Shown here one piece after another: positions 52,307 through 61,525 of a stretch of DNA of 64,000 bases (its first letter is position 1; each line of letters begins with the position of its first letter). Origin of the DNA: CAYMUL01 sp964393605 (GTDB lineage Bacteria > Bacteroidota > Ignavibacteria > Ignavibacteriales > Ignavibacteriaceae). The notes beneath the pieces are model-generated. The model saw only the letters and a program-made list of their open reading frames with translations, was not told where the DNA came from and searched no databases. The DNA lies in the NCBI GenBank assembly GCA_964393605.1, contig CAYMUL010000007.1, positions 62,001 to 126,000 on the forward strand. Direction: 5' to 3'. The position numbers were made by a program, and so were the translations under genes.

Positions 52307-54913
52307 ATGACTACCAAACGGATACGACTATTAATCGTTTCTTTATTAGCATCGTTTTTGATGTCATGCGGTGTTAATAAAGAGGCGGTTAAAAACGACG
52401 GTGAAACAACTGTGCAGCCTGTCGTACAAACCGGTGAAATTGTATCGGAACTTCTCGAACAAGCCCGCCAATCCTACCTTCTCGCATTACAGAAGCAACA
52501 AATTAACAGTTCTTCTGAAGCAATCCATAATTACGAAAACTCTCTTCGAATCATTAATAATTTAAGTTATTACCCCGGCATAGAGGAGAACGAAGCGTAT
52601 AAAGAATTGAGCGCGGCTATTCTCGAAGATTATAAAAATTATATCGATGGATTGCCGGAACTTCCCGATAACGCTTCATTCGCGGCTTTGGAAGAATGGA
52701 TGGTAAAATCTTCCCCCGAAATAGATTTTCAAATTGTTGAAACTCCAACGGTAACCCGTTTCGTTGTTCCTGCTGATGTTCCGCTCGAAGTAAATTCTAT
52801 CGTTGAACAATGGGTTGAATATTTTACAGGCAAGGGGAGAAAATATATGACGCTCTGGCTCGAACGTTCAGGAAAATATTTCCCGATGATGAGCAGAACT
52901 TTTGCGGAAGAAGGAGTGCCCCAGCAATTAATTTATTTAAGTATGATTGAAAGCGGATTGAATCCTTCCGCAAGATCATGGGCTTCCGCAGTTGGTCTCT
53001 GGCAGTTTATCAAAGGCACGGGAAAATTATACGGCTTACGAACAGATTTTTATTACGATGAAAGAAGAAATCCAGAAAAAGCAACCCGCGCCGCGGCACA
53101 ACATCTTCGCGATTTGCATAATTCATTGGGCGATTGGTATCTCGCTTTAGGCGCGTATAATGCGGGCGAAGGAAGAATCGTCAGAGCAATCAAAAGAGGA
53201 AAATCAAGAAACTTTTGGGATATTCAAAGATATCTTCCGAGAGAAACAAGAAGCTACGTTCCGCAATATATTGCCGCTTGTTTAATTGCAATGGAACCGG
53301 AAAAATATGGTTTCACCAATATCAATTATGAAAAACCTTACGACTACGATACCTACAAAATTTTTGATGCAATCGATTTGGGCTACATTGCCGCCAGTGC
53401 CGGAGTTTCTGCGGAAATATTAACGGAGATGAATCCCGAACTTACGCAGTACTGTACTCCCGCAAATTACTATGGTGGTTATGATTTACGAATTCCAAAA
53501 GGAAGCGTAAATCTTTTTGCGGAAAATTTGAAAAATATTCCCGAACACGCGAAAAGAAATTTTGTATTTCACACAGTTAAAAGAGGTGAAACGCTTGCTA
53601 AGATTGCCGCAAAATTTGGTGTTTCAAAAAATGAATTAGCAGACGCAAATAATATTTCATCAAAGGCACGATTAAAATCCGGTGTGAAATTAAAAATTCC
53701 ATTCAAACCTTCAACGTTTGATCAAGAATTTGTTGTTAATGCAAATAGCGAAGTTGCTCAAGAAAATAGTGAAACTTCAACTACTTCAGATACGACGTTA
53801 ACCGAAAACTATGTTTCTCCTTACGCTTCATTAGTGGAAGATGAAACTGACGGAAGCGAAACTGAACAAGTTGTAACGAATGATGAAATTGTAACCGCAG
53901 AAGTTATCGAGGAAGTTGAAAAATCTGAATTAACGATTCCGATTCCTACCGGCTTCGCTTCCGTTACATATCATGTAAAGAAAAGAGAAAGTTTGCTCGG
54001 AATTGCCGATCTGTTCAGCGTGCGCGTGAGTGATTTGAGAAATTGGAATAACATTTCTTATACTCAAGCAATACGAGTCGGGCAGCAACTTACAATTTAT
54101 GTTCCTGAAGAGAAGAAAGATTTTTATGCTAGTTTAGATAATCAATCAACTCAAGAAAAAATTACTACTGTTCAGAATGAACCGAAGAATACGCCTTCAC
54201 TTGTGTACCATACAGTTCGGAAAGGGGAATCTTTAGGTTCCATCGCGAACAAATATAAAGTTACCATCAATAAATTGATGAGTTGGAATTCTCTCGCTTC
54301 CACAAAAATTAAGTATGGAATGAAACTGAAAATCCATTCGGGTTCGGATGGTACTTCATTCGTTGAAGAGAAAAAAGATGATGAAGAGATTAGAAATAAA
54401 GTTTTGAGGCATCGTGTAAAACGAGGTGAAACTATTGGAGAGATTGCAGAGGAATATAGAGTTAAAGTCAGAGATATTCGTTCATGGAATAATCTCTCTT
54501 CGAATAAAATTCTTGCAGGTTCTGTTTTAAGAATTTATAGTAAAGAAAGTTCAAACTCACTTGGCGATAACGTTGTTAAAACTCCCGCAACAACCAACAT
54601 TTATGTAGTCAAAACAGGCGATACGATTGGAGAAATTGCAGAAAAATATAAAACTAACGCATCGCAAATCCGCAAATGGAATAAACTGAAGAACAACAAA
54701 ATTATAGTCGGTCAAAAATTAAAAATCTATTCCGATACTTCAATCAATGATAAAAAGTTTGAAGAAGATGACTCTTATTACACTGTTCGCGCGGGAGATA
54801 CATTAGGAACGATCGCCGAAAAATTTAAGACTTCCACCGCGAAATTAAAATCACTCAATAATTTGAACTCGACTAAAATTGTTGTCGGACAAAAATTAGT
54901 TGTGAATAATTAA
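52307..54913 (+). CDS. MltD-like lytic transglycosylase lipoprotein with six LysM domains
   Basis: An 868-residue lipoprotein (lipobox Cys21, LMSCG). The SLT catalytic domain is at about 185-310: QLIYLSMIESGLNPSARS holds the catalytic Glu, then AVGLWQFIKGTGKLYGL and LALGAYNAGEGRI. It cleaves the glycan between MurNAc and GlcNAc with ring closure. Six LysM repeats follow (about 420, 545, 630, 700, 765 and 820), each with the (K/R)xGE/DT(L/I)xxIA pattern; E. coli MltD has two. Long Ser/Thr/Glu-rich linkers separate the first ones. It anchors to and remodels peptidoglycan, probably from the outer-membrane inner face. Confidence 0.92.
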   Translation: MTTKRIRLLIVSLLASFLMSCGVNKEAVKNDGETTVQPVVQTGEIVSELLEQARQSYLLALQKQQINSSSEAIHNYENSLRIINNLSYYPGIEENEAYKELSAAILEDYKNYIDGLPELPDNASFAALEEWMVKSSPEIDFQIVETPTVTRFVVPADVPLEVNSIVEQWVEYFTGKGRKYMTLWLERSGKYFPMMSRTFAEEGVPQQLIYLSMIESGLNPSARSWASAVGLWQFIKGTGKLYGLRTDFYYDERRNPEKATRAAAQHLRDLHNSLGDWYLALGAYNAGEGRIVRAIKRGKSRNFWDIQRYLPRETRSYVPQYIAACLIAMEPEKYGFTNINYEKPYDYDTYKIFDAIDLGYIAASAGVSAEILTEMNPELTQYCTPANYYGGYDLRIPKGSVNLFAENLKNIPEHAKRNFVFHTVKRGETLAKIAAKFGVSKNELADANNISSKARLKSGVKLKIPFKPSTFDQEFVVNANSEVAQENSETSTTSDTTLTENYVSPYASLVEDETDGSETEQVVTNDEIVTAEVIEEVEKSELTIPIPTGFASVTYHVKKRESLLGIADLFSVRVSDLRNWNNISYTQAIRVGQQLTIYVPEEKKDFYASLDNQSTQEKITTVQNEPKNTPSLVYHTVRKGESLGSIANKYKVTINKLMSWNSLASTKIKYGMKLKIHSGSDGTSFVEEKKDDEEIRNKVLRHRVKRGETIGEIAEEYRVKVRDIRSWNNLSSNKILAGSVLRIYSKESSNSLGDNVVKTPATTNIYVVKTGDTIGEIAEKYKTNASQIRKWNKLKNNKIIVGQKLKIYSDTSINDKKFEEDDSYYTVRAGDTLGTIAEKFKTSTAKLKSLNNLNSTKIVVGQKLVVNN

Positions 54914-54936
54914 AGCTCTTTAAAAAATTTTTTTAA

Positions 54937-55017
54937 CGTTAGGGGTGTTACACCATCAAGTTGTAACTGAGATAATACCCTTTAACCTGATCTGGATAAT
55001 GCCAGCGTAGGGAAACG
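54937..55017 (+). promoter_or_regulatory. TPP riboswitch (THI box)
   Basis: The aptamer is recognisable base by base: AGGGGTG (P2 start), ACTGAGATAATACCC (the CTGAGA pyrimidine pocket), TTTAACCTGATCTGGATAAT, which holds ACCTGATCTGG, and GCCAGCGTAGGGAA. P1 closes with CGTT/AACG. It binds thiamine pyrophosphate and lies 64 bases before the TonB receptor of the thiamine operon. Confidence 0.95.
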
Positions 55018-55048
55018 GCTTGACTCCCGTTTTGTATTTCAAGCCGTT
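55014..55048 (+). promoter_or_regulatory. Expression-platform hairpin of the TPP riboswitch
   Basis: AACGGCTTGA (55014-55023) pairs perfectly with TCAAGCCGTT (55039-55048) and shares its first four bases with the 3' strand of aptamer P1, so the two helices compete. Only GTTT follows, so it is not a classical terminator. Its loop contains CTCC, which could pair with the GGAG ribosome site at 55072-55075. Confidence 0.6.
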
Positions 55049-55080
55049 GTTTATAATCATCAATAAACAAAGGAGACACT

Positions 55081-57576
55081 TTGAATTACATTACAAAATT
55101 TCTTTTCTTTTTATTGTGCGTTTTTTCAGGCGCACTTCTTTCTCAAAAAATTTCGGGAAAGATCATCGATGCGGAAACAAAACTTCCGCTATCTTCCGCA
55201 AATATTGAACTCACTTCTTCCAAACTTTTTACTACTTCCGACAACGACGGGGATTTTTCCTTCCCTTCTTTCCAACAAAATGAAAAATTAAAAGTTTCAT
55301 ATCTCGGTTACGAAAATTTTTATTTAACTCTCGACGGTAGCCAATCTCAAACGGAGATTGTTGTTGAATTAATTCGTGCAATCCTTCCTTCTCAATCGGT
55401 TTTGGTAAATGCTTTCAGAAAAAATTATTCCGGTGAAAACAGTTCATTCATCGAAATAGGAAGGAGTAAAATTGAAACAGAACGAACGATAGATGATGCG
55501 CCGGATTATTTGAGTTCACTGCCTTCGACAACATTTTATACTGAAAACGGCGGTGCTATCGGTTACTCATATTTGCAAATACGCGGCTTCGATCAGAGAA
55601 GAATTTCTATTGCTGTCAACGGAATTCCGCAAAACGATCCCGAAGATCATAATGTTTATTGGGTTGATATGAGCGATTTAATTTCGAATGCGGAGATGAT
55701 TCAAGTGCAACGAGGGAGCGGCGGCGGAATTAACGGCTATCCCGCAATCGGCGGTGCTATCAATATCATCACTTCAAATTTTTCCGATAAAGCTAAAATA
55801 AATTTTTCATCATTCTTCGGAAGTTTTAACACGAGAAGATTTAATCTCGCGGCTTCGAGCGGTTTGATCGACAACAAATATTCAATCTATGCGAAACTCG
55901 GAAAAATAAAATCCTCCGGTTATCGTGATTTATCTTGGGTTGATTTTAATTCCTACTTTTTTTCTGTGATTCGATATGATGAAAAATTTACGACACAATT
56001 AAATGCTTACGGCGGTCCGATTAGCGACGGTCTTGTTTATACCGGACTACCGAAGTTTGCCGTGAAAGATCGAACACTTCGTAGAAAAAATTTTTCATAC
56101 TTTGAAGAGGCAAACGGCGCGATAACTTTTGCGGTTGACCGAAAACCTGTTGAGATTGAAAATTTTTCTCAACCTCATTATGAAATTTTAACGGAGTACA
56201 AACCGACAGAAAATATTACAATCAACAATGCATTGTTCCTTGTTTTCGGTAATGGCTTTTTTGATTACGACGGCTCGTGGTCTATCTATTATGATGATTA
56301 TTTCCGTTTGCGCGCGAACGGTTACGATACCAACTTCGTTCCTCAAAATGCAATTATTCGTGCGATGGTTGAAAATAAACAATGGGGAATAATTCCACGT
56401 GCGAATGTTGTTCATGATAAAGGAGAGTTGACAGTCGGCGCGGAAATTCGTTTTCACAATTCTATGCATTGGGGAAGAATCAACTTTGCCGAAAACATCC
56501 CTCCAAATGTTCCTGCGGATTATCGCTACTATCAGTACGAAGTGGAGAAAATCATTTTCAATTTATTTGTGAATGAAAAATATTATTTCGACGAAAAATT
56601 TTCTGTTGTCGCCGAAGTGCAGGCGGCGTATCATCAATACAAAATCAAGAATGAAAAATATGCTGGAAACAATTTTTCAATTTCAAATTTATTTTTAAAT
56701 CCGCGAATTATTTTGGGCTATAAATTTAACGAAGCACATCAAGTATCATTTGCCGCCGCGCGGGTTAAGCGTGAACCACGTTTGAAAAATTATTATGATG
56801 CCGCCGAATCAAGCGGCGGTGAAATTCCAAAATTCAATTTAAATAGCGACGGAACTTACGATTTCAATTCTCCGCTCGTTCACCCCGAAACGATGAATAA
56901 TTTTGAACTCGGTTATTCATTCGACATTGTAAATTATTCTTTCTCTCTCAATTATTATTTTATGATGTTTAATGATGAGATTGTGAGCAGGGGACAGGTT
57001 GATCGATTTGGTCAACCGATTACCGGAAACATGAAGCGAACATTACATCAAGGTATTGAGTTCAATGCGATCGCACAACCCATCGATGAATTTGAAACTA
57101 TACTCAATTTTACGTTTAGCAAAAACAAAATATCGGAAGGAAAAACATTTATAAGTTATTCCTCCGCAGGTTCAAATGTTGTGCATGAAATTAATTTGGC
57201 GAATACCGAGATTGCCGGTTTTCCGCAATTGATGGGAAATTTGATCTTTAATTATCGAGCAAAAAATTTATTTGCGCAGTTGAAATTCAAGTACGTCGAT
57301 GATTTTTATTCAGATAATTTCGGTGAAAATTTTAATTCACTTTTGTTACTCTATCCGAATTTTGTCTTTTACCCTGATAATAAAAATAACTCTTATTTTA
57401 CTGCTGATTTTTTGGTCAATTATAATTTCAAAGTATATGAATCAATGAACGAGAATAAAATATATCTTCAAGTAAGAAACATATTTGACGCACTCTATTC
57501 GGCGTACGCAATCGGCGGAGAATTTTTTCCCGCGGCAGAGCGAAACTTTTTATTCGGTGCGGAGTTTAGTTTTTGA
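55081..57576 (+). CDS. TonB-dependent outer-membrane receptor, predicted for thiamine
   Basis: An 831-residue outer-membrane protein. Signal peptide (about 1-20), then a CarboxypepD_reg-like domain (ISGKIIDAETKLPLSSANIE, residues 22-95). The plug domain follows with YLQIRGFDQRRISIAVNGIP, IQVQRGSGGGINGYPAIGG and AINIIT. A 22-strand barrel ends in Phe (LFGAEFSF). It imports a ligand across the outer membrane with TonB/ExbBD energy. The upstream TPP riboswitch and downstream thiamine pyrophosphokinase make thiamine or a thiamine phosphate the expected ligand. The start is TTG at 55081, five bases after AGGAG. The last codons overlap the thiN start. Confidence 0.9.
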   Translation: MNYITKFLFFLLCVFSGALLSQKISGKIIDAETKLPLSSANIELTSSKLFTTSDNDGDFSFPSFQQNEKLKVSYLGYENFYLTLDGSQSQTEIVVELIRAILPSQSVLVNAFRKNYSGENSSFIEIGRSKIETERTIDDAPDYLSSLPSTTFYTENGGAIGYSYLQIRGFDQRRISIAVNGIPQNDPEDHNVYWVDMSDLISNAEMIQVQRGSGGGINGYPAIGGAINIITSNFSDKAKINFSSFFGSFNTRRFNLAASSGLIDNKYSIYAKLGKIKSSGYRDLSWVDFNSYFFSVIRYDEKFTTQLNAYGGPISDGLVYTGLPKFAVKDRTLRRKNFSYFEEANGAITFAVDRKPVEIENFSQPHYEILTEYKPTENITINNALFLVFGNGFFDYDGSWSIYYDDYFRLRANGYDTNFVPQNAIIRAMVENKQWGIIPRANVVHDKGELTVGAEIRFHNSMHWGRINFAENIPPNVPADYRYYQYEVEKIIFNLFVNEKYYFDEKFSVVAEVQAAYHQYKIKNEKYAGNNFSISNLFLNPRIILGYKFNEAHQVSFAAARVKREPRLKNYYDAAESSGGEIPKFNLNSDGTYDFNSPLVHPETMNNFELGYSFDIVNYSFSLNYYFMMFNDEIVSRGQVDRFGQPITGNMKRTLHQGIEFNAIAQPIDEFETILNFTFSKNKISEGKTFISYSSAGSNVVHEINLANTEIAGFPQLMGNLIFNYRAKNLFAQLKFKYVDDFYSDNFGENFNSLLLLYPNFVFYPDNKNNSYFTADFLVNYNFKVYESMNENKIYLQVRNIFDALYSAYAIGGEFFPAAERNFLFGAEFSF

Positions 57577-58223
57577 AAAAAGCATTGATTGTCGGAAACG
57601 GAAAACCGCCGTTAAAATCATTCATAACAAAATTGAAGTCGTTCGGGTATGACTTCATCATTGCCGCGGACGGCGGTTATAATTCGCTTGTCAAACTAAA
57701 TTTGCAACCGAATGTTGTAATTGGCGATTTTGATTCGATCATCTTTAATAAAGAAAAGAAAAACGCTTCGACAAAATTTATCAAACTTTCCCGGCAGAAT
57801 GATACTGATATGGAGAAAGCTGTGAAATTTGCAGTTAAAAATAAATTTGAAAAAATAATTTTGCTCGCGGCAACAGGAATGAGAATAGATCATACTCTCG
57901 GAAACCTCGCCATCCCCTTGAAATATGCGGGTGAGATTGAGATTGCTATTCTTTCCAACTACTCTTTTCTCCAAATTATTCACGGTCGCACTTCGTTCGC
58001 TTCTCAAAAAGGAGAAACTATTTCGTTTATTGCATTCGATAAAAATGTAACTTTTACTTCTTACGGATTGAAATATGAAATGAACAATCTCAATCTTTCT
58101 TTCGGATATAAAGAAAGTATCAGCAATGAATCGCGCGGACAAAAATTTGAGATTAAAGTTGAAGGTGGTTTTGCAATGATGATTCGTAATGCAAAATTTG
58201 TTTTGAAACATGCATTCATTTGA
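57573..58223 (+). CDS. thiN: Thiamine pyrophosphokinase
   Basis: A 216-residue cytoplasmic enzyme: thiamine plus ATP gives TPP plus AMP. Motifs: IIAADGGYNSLVKL, VVIGDFDSI, NDTDMEKAVKFA, MRIDHTLGNLAIP and a C-terminal GYKESISNE (the thiamine-site ISNE). Length matches the family. The start is TTG at 57573, overlapping the receptor's stop (TTGA), so translation is coupled; the riboswitch therefore controls uptake and activation together. It converts imported thiamine directly to the cofactor. Confidence 0.93.
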   Translation: MKKALIVGNGKPPLKSFITKLKSFGYDFIIAADGGYNSLVKLNLQPNVVIGDFDSIIFNKEKKNASTKFIKLSRQNDTDMEKAVKFAVKNKFEKIILLAATGMRIDHTLGNLAIPLKYAGEIEIAILSNYSFLQIIHGRTSFASQKGETISFIAFDKNVTFTSYGLKYEMNNLNLSFGYKESISNESRGQKFEIKVEGGFAMMIRNAKFVLKHAFI

Positions 58224-59610
58224 GCTTTTAGATTTTATAATTCTCATCGGTTTTTTTGCCGCACTTCTGATAATCGGATTGTATGTTAAGCGCGTAAATG
58301 AAACTGATTCTGAAAATTATTTATTATCGGGAAGAAATTTATCGCTACCACTTTTCATCTTCACAAGTGTCTCCACTTGGTACGGCGGCATACTTGGCGT
58401 CGGCGAATTTTCTTATCGATATGGCATTGCAAGTTGGTTCACGCAGGGCTTACCCTATTATTTGTTCGCGATAATCTTCGCGTTTTTCTTTGCAAAAAAA
58501 ATACGTGAGGCGGCTTTGGTTACTATTCCCGATAAACTTAAAAATACATTTGGGGAATCGACGGCGATGCTTGGCGCTGTTTTAATTATGTTTCTCGTTT
58601 CTCCGGCTCCATACATTTTAATGATTGCAGTAATTTTAAAATATCTTTTCGCTGTTCCTATTTGGTTGGGATTGATTGTAGCTCTGCTGATTTCAATTTC
58701 ATACTTGTTAAAGGGAGGGTATCGTTCGGATATTATAACAGACGTATTTCTTTTTTTCGTTATGTTTATCGGATTCGCCATTACGCTTTTCTTTCTCTAC
58801 AAAAATTTTGGCGGCACAGCTCTTCTTGCCGCGAACCTTCCCGAAAAACATTTTGAACTTCGCGGAAACTTAAGTTGGTTTCAAGTTTTTGTTTGGTATT
58901 TGATTGCGCTCTGGACAATTGCCGATCCGGGATTTCATCAACGTACGAATGCGGCTAAAGATAGCTCTGTGGCGGTAAAAGGAATTTTGTTTTCAGTTAT
59001 ACTTTGGTTCGCATTTGATTTTTTAACAACATCAGTGGGGCTTTATTCTCGTGCGCTTGTTCCAAAACTTGATAATGCTGTCTTTGCCTATCCCGCTTTG
59101 GCAGATAATTTTTTAGTCGAAGGAATACGAGGATTATTCTTCGCGGGTTTGTTCGCTACAATAATTTCAACATCGAACAGCGTCTTCTTTTTGAGCGGAA
59201 CAACACTCGGAAAAGATATACTTCCTTTCTTCATAAAAAATTTTGAGAACCGGATTGTTCTCTCAACGCGGATTGGTTTGGTCATCGCGTCAGTCGTTTC
59301 ATTCCTCATCGCAATTCAATTTGAATCGATTGTTGAGATATGGTATGTAATCGGTTCAATCTGCATTCCGGGGTTGATAATATTGATCTTTCACGCATAC
59401 TACCCAATTTTAAAATGCGATACAAAAAATGCAAATCGTATCCTGATTTTTTCTCCACTCTTCAGCTTTGTTTGGTTCTATTTGAAGGAAGAAAAAATAT
59501 TAACGTCGTCATTAAATTCAATCGAGCCGATGATTGTGGGAATTATTTGCGGACTTCTTCTTTATCTTTTGTTTGGATCAAGATTAAAAAAGAAAGAGAC
59601 TCACTCCTAA
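58210..59610 (+). CDS. Sodium:solute symporter (SSS family), predicted thiamine permease
   Basis: A 466-residue inner-membrane protein with about 13 hydrophobic segments. SSS signatures are ENYLLSGRNLSLPLFIFTSV, STWYGGILGVGEF, and AGLFATIISTSNSVFFLSG, which holds the sodium-binding TS..S pattern. It overlaps the end of thiN by 14 bases (ATG 58210) and so belongs to the riboswitch-controlled operon. Bacteroides-type thiamine operons usually have a PnuT permease here; an SSS transporter (compare the predicted ThiV class) takes its place. The ligand is inferred from regulation and neighbours. Confidence 0.82.
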   Translation: MHSFELLDFIILIGFFAALLIIGLYVKRVNETDSENYLLSGRNLSLPLFIFTSVSTWYGGILGVGEFSYRYGIASWFTQGLPYYLFAIIFAFFFAKKIREAALVTIPDKLKNTFGESTAMLGAVLIMFLVSPAPYILMIAVILKYLFAVPIWLGLIVALLISISYLLKGGYRSDIITDVFLFFVMFIGFAITLFFLYKNFGGTALLAANLPEKHFELRGNLSWFQVFVWYLIALWTIADPGFHQRTNAAKDSSVAVKGILFSVILWFAFDFLTTSVGLYSRALVPKLDNAVFAYPALADNFLVEGIRGLFFAGLFATIISTSNSVFFLSGTTLGKDILPFFIKNFENRIVLSTRIGLVIASVVSFLIAIQFESIVEIWYVIGSICIPGLIILIFHAYYPILKCDTKNANRILIFSPLFSFVWFYLKEEKILTSSLNSIEPMIVGIICGLLLYLLFGSRLKKKETHS

Positions 59611-59631
59611 TTTCGAAATGGAATGAGTCTC
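59596..59631 (-). terminator. Hairpin terminator of the decarboxylase gene, overlapping the symporter's 3' end
   Basis: GAGACTCACTCC pairs with GGAATGAGTCTC (one mismatch) around a 12-base loop. On the minus strand a TTTCTTTTTT tract follows. On the plus strand the stem includes the symporter stop codon. Confidence 0.7.
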
Positions 59632-59641
59632 AAAAAATAAA

Positions 59642-60187
59642 TTATGGAAGAAGAACTGCGACAGAAATAACGGTAGTCCACAAACCGTTTTTATCGCCTT
59701 CGGCGGACTGCGTAATATTAAATGAACGTACAATCTTTCCCGACATTTTATAAATGTTTTCCCGTTCGCTCCAATCGGTTCCGGGGTTGAATTCCACACC
59801 GAGCGTTGTTGCAAGCATTGTAGCGGCTAAATCTTCCGCATACTCGCCGGCATTTTTTTCCGTTTCACCGAACGGATGATGTTCGGAAAGATAACCGTAC
59901 ATCTCCGCATCCGCCGGAAGTGCTACACCTATTGAAGAAGCGATTAATCTGTTCGGTTCGTTCGTGCTGTTTCTTGCCATTACGCAAAAAGTAATTTGTC
60001 CCGCTTGAAGAATTTTTAATCCTTCTTCCTTCGTAATTCGTTTGCAACCGATAGGATAGATACTGCTGACAGTAACGAGGTTGCATTTTTCAATTCCTGC
60101 ACTGCGCAATGCTAACTCGAATGAAGTTAAATACTCCTTCGATCTTCCGACACCTTTCGTGAAAAATATTTTTGTTGGTACATACAA
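59642..60187 (-). CDS. pdaD: Pyruvoyl-dependent arginine decarboxylase
   Basis: A 181-residue proenzyme of the PvlArgDC family: arginine gives agmatine plus CO2, the first step of one polyamine route. It self-cleaves between Ser41 and Ser42 in LVTVSSIYPIGC, leaving a pyruvoyl group. Other family blocks are PTKIFFTKGVGRSKE, ITFCVMARNSTNEP, IGVALPADAEMYGYLSE and MSGKIVRSFNITQSA. The start is TTG at 60187, supported by AAGGAG seven to eight bases upstream; no in-frame ATG exists. It lies 15 bases after tyrS on the same strand. Confidence 0.92.
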   Translation of the reverse strand: MYVPTKIFFTKGVGRSKEYLTSFELALRSAGIEKCNLVTVSSIYPIGCKRITKEEGLKILQAGQITFCVMARNSTNEPNRLIASSIGVALPADAEMYGYLSEHHPFGETEKNAGEYAEDLAATMLATTLGVEFNPGTDWSERENIYKMSGKIVRSFNITQSAEGDKNGLWTTVISVAVLLP

Positions 60188-60202
60188 TTTATCATCTCCT
60201 TT

Positions 60203-61435
60203 CTACGAGTTTTTTGTTTTCAGTTTTATAAATTTTCGTTTACCGACTTTTAAAATTGCATCATTCACAATTCGAACAGAAACATTCATATCAGAAATTT
60301 TTTCTCCGTTAAATTGAACGCCGCCCTGTTGAATTAATCTCCGCGCCTCCGATTTCGATTCGGCAAATTTAACGAGCGTTATTAATTCCACAACATTAAT
60401 TTCGTTTGAATCTTTATTGAAAATGAATTCCGGAATTTCATCGGGAATTTCTTTCTTTATAAAAATTTTGTCGAACTCTTCTTCCGCGGCAATTGCAGAT
60501 TGCTCATCATGATACATTCTCACTAAAGTCCGCGCCAATTCTCTTTTTATGTTTCGGGGATTAACATTCGCATCGGTGAGTTGTGTTTTTATCTCACGAA
60601 GTTTTTCGTTGCTGATATCGGTTGTGAGTTCATAATAATTAAAAATAATTGAATCGGGAATTGAAAGTGTTTTACCATAAATTTCTTTCGGCGATTCTGA
60701 AATGCCGATATAATTATCGTAAGATTTGCTCATCTTCTCAACGCCGTCCGTTCCCACAATTAACGGCATCGTTAGTATAACTTGCGGCTCAACTCCGAAC
60801 TCACGTTGAATATCTCTTCCAACGAGCAAATTAAATTTTTGGTCGGTGCCGCCAAGTTCAACATCGCTTTTGATTGCGACTGAATCCATCGCTTGAGCAA
60901 GCGGATAAAGCAATTCATGCATGCTTATCGGTTCATTCGCTCTAAATCTTTTTGTGAAATCATCGCGCTCCAACATTCGCGCAACGGTGTAGTGTGAAGC
61001 CAATCGGATTACATCTTCAAAATTCATTTTGCCGAGCCACTCGCTGTTGTACACTATTTTTGTTTTTTGTGAGTCGAGAATTTTAGAAGCCTGTTCGAAA
61101 TAAGATTTTCCGTTCTTCCTTGTTTCATCGATGGAAAGTGCGGGACGAGTTGCGTTTCTGCCGCTCGGATCGCCAATCATTCCGGTAAAATCGCCGATGA
61201 TTAAAATAGCTTGATGCCCGATGGATTGAAACTGCGCAAGTTTTCTAAGAACAACAGAATGCCCGATGTGCAAATCAGGTCGGCTGGGATCGCAACCAAG
61301 TTTGATATTTAGCGGTTTATTTTCTTTGAGAGAACGTTCAAGTTTTTTGATGAGTTCATCTTCGGGAATGATTTCGGAAGCCCCTCTTTTAATTAGGTCC
61401 ATTTGCTCGTTAATCGGCGGGAACGAGTTCTTCAA
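60203..61435 (-). CDS. tyrS: Tyrosyl-tRNA synthetase
   Basis: A 410-residue class I synthetase that charges tRNA-Tyr. HIGH motif in RPDLHIGHSVVLRKL (about 47-61), KMSKS in GVEKMSKSYDNYIGI (about 230) and a C-terminal S4 RNA-binding domain (KSEARRLIQQGGVQFNGEKI). The insertions match the longer TyrZ-like clade. The start is TTG at 61435, with AAGGAG somewhat far upstream (13 bases). It has a consensus-type promoter just upstream, within the end of smpB, and probably shares a transcript with pdaD. Confidence 0.94.
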   Translation of the reverse strand: MKNSFPPINEQMDLIKRGASEIIPEDELIKKLERSLKENKPLNIKLGCDPSRPDLHIGHSVVLRKLAQFQSIGHQAILIIGDFTGMIGDPSGRNATRPALSIDETRKNGKSYFEQASKILDSQKTKIVYNSEWLGKMNFEDVIRLASHYTVARMLERDDFTKRFRANEPISMHELLYPLAQAMDSVAIKSDVELGGTDQKFNLLVGRDIQREFGVEPQVILTMPLIVGTDGVEKMSKSYDNYIGISESPKEIYGKTLSIPDSIIFNYYELTTDISNEKLREIKTQLTDANVNPRNIKRELARTLVRMYHDEQSAIAAEEEFDKIFIKKEIPDEIPEFIFNKDSNEINVVELITLVKFAESKSEARRLIQQGGVQFNGEKISDMNVSVRIVNDAILKVGKRKFIKLKTKNS

Positions 61436-61495
61436 TATTTCTGTGTTTCTCCTTAGTAATCGGGTGATGGCATAAAAAAATTATTTAATTCGGCG

Positions 61496-61525
61496 CAAAG
61501 TTATAAAAAAAAGAAGTGAACTCAA
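61496..61525 (-). promoter_or_regulatory. Bacteroidota-type promoter of tyrS
   Basis: On the minus strand: TTG (61525-61523), 19 bases, TAACTTTG (61503-61496), a full consensus match about 60 bases before tyrS. It overlaps the smpB stop codon. Confidence 0.65.

Noticed and set aside
57696..58247. 183-codon open frame antisense to thiN
   Set aside because: It is a shadow of thiN, which has all catalytic motifs; the antisense product has no recognisable domain.
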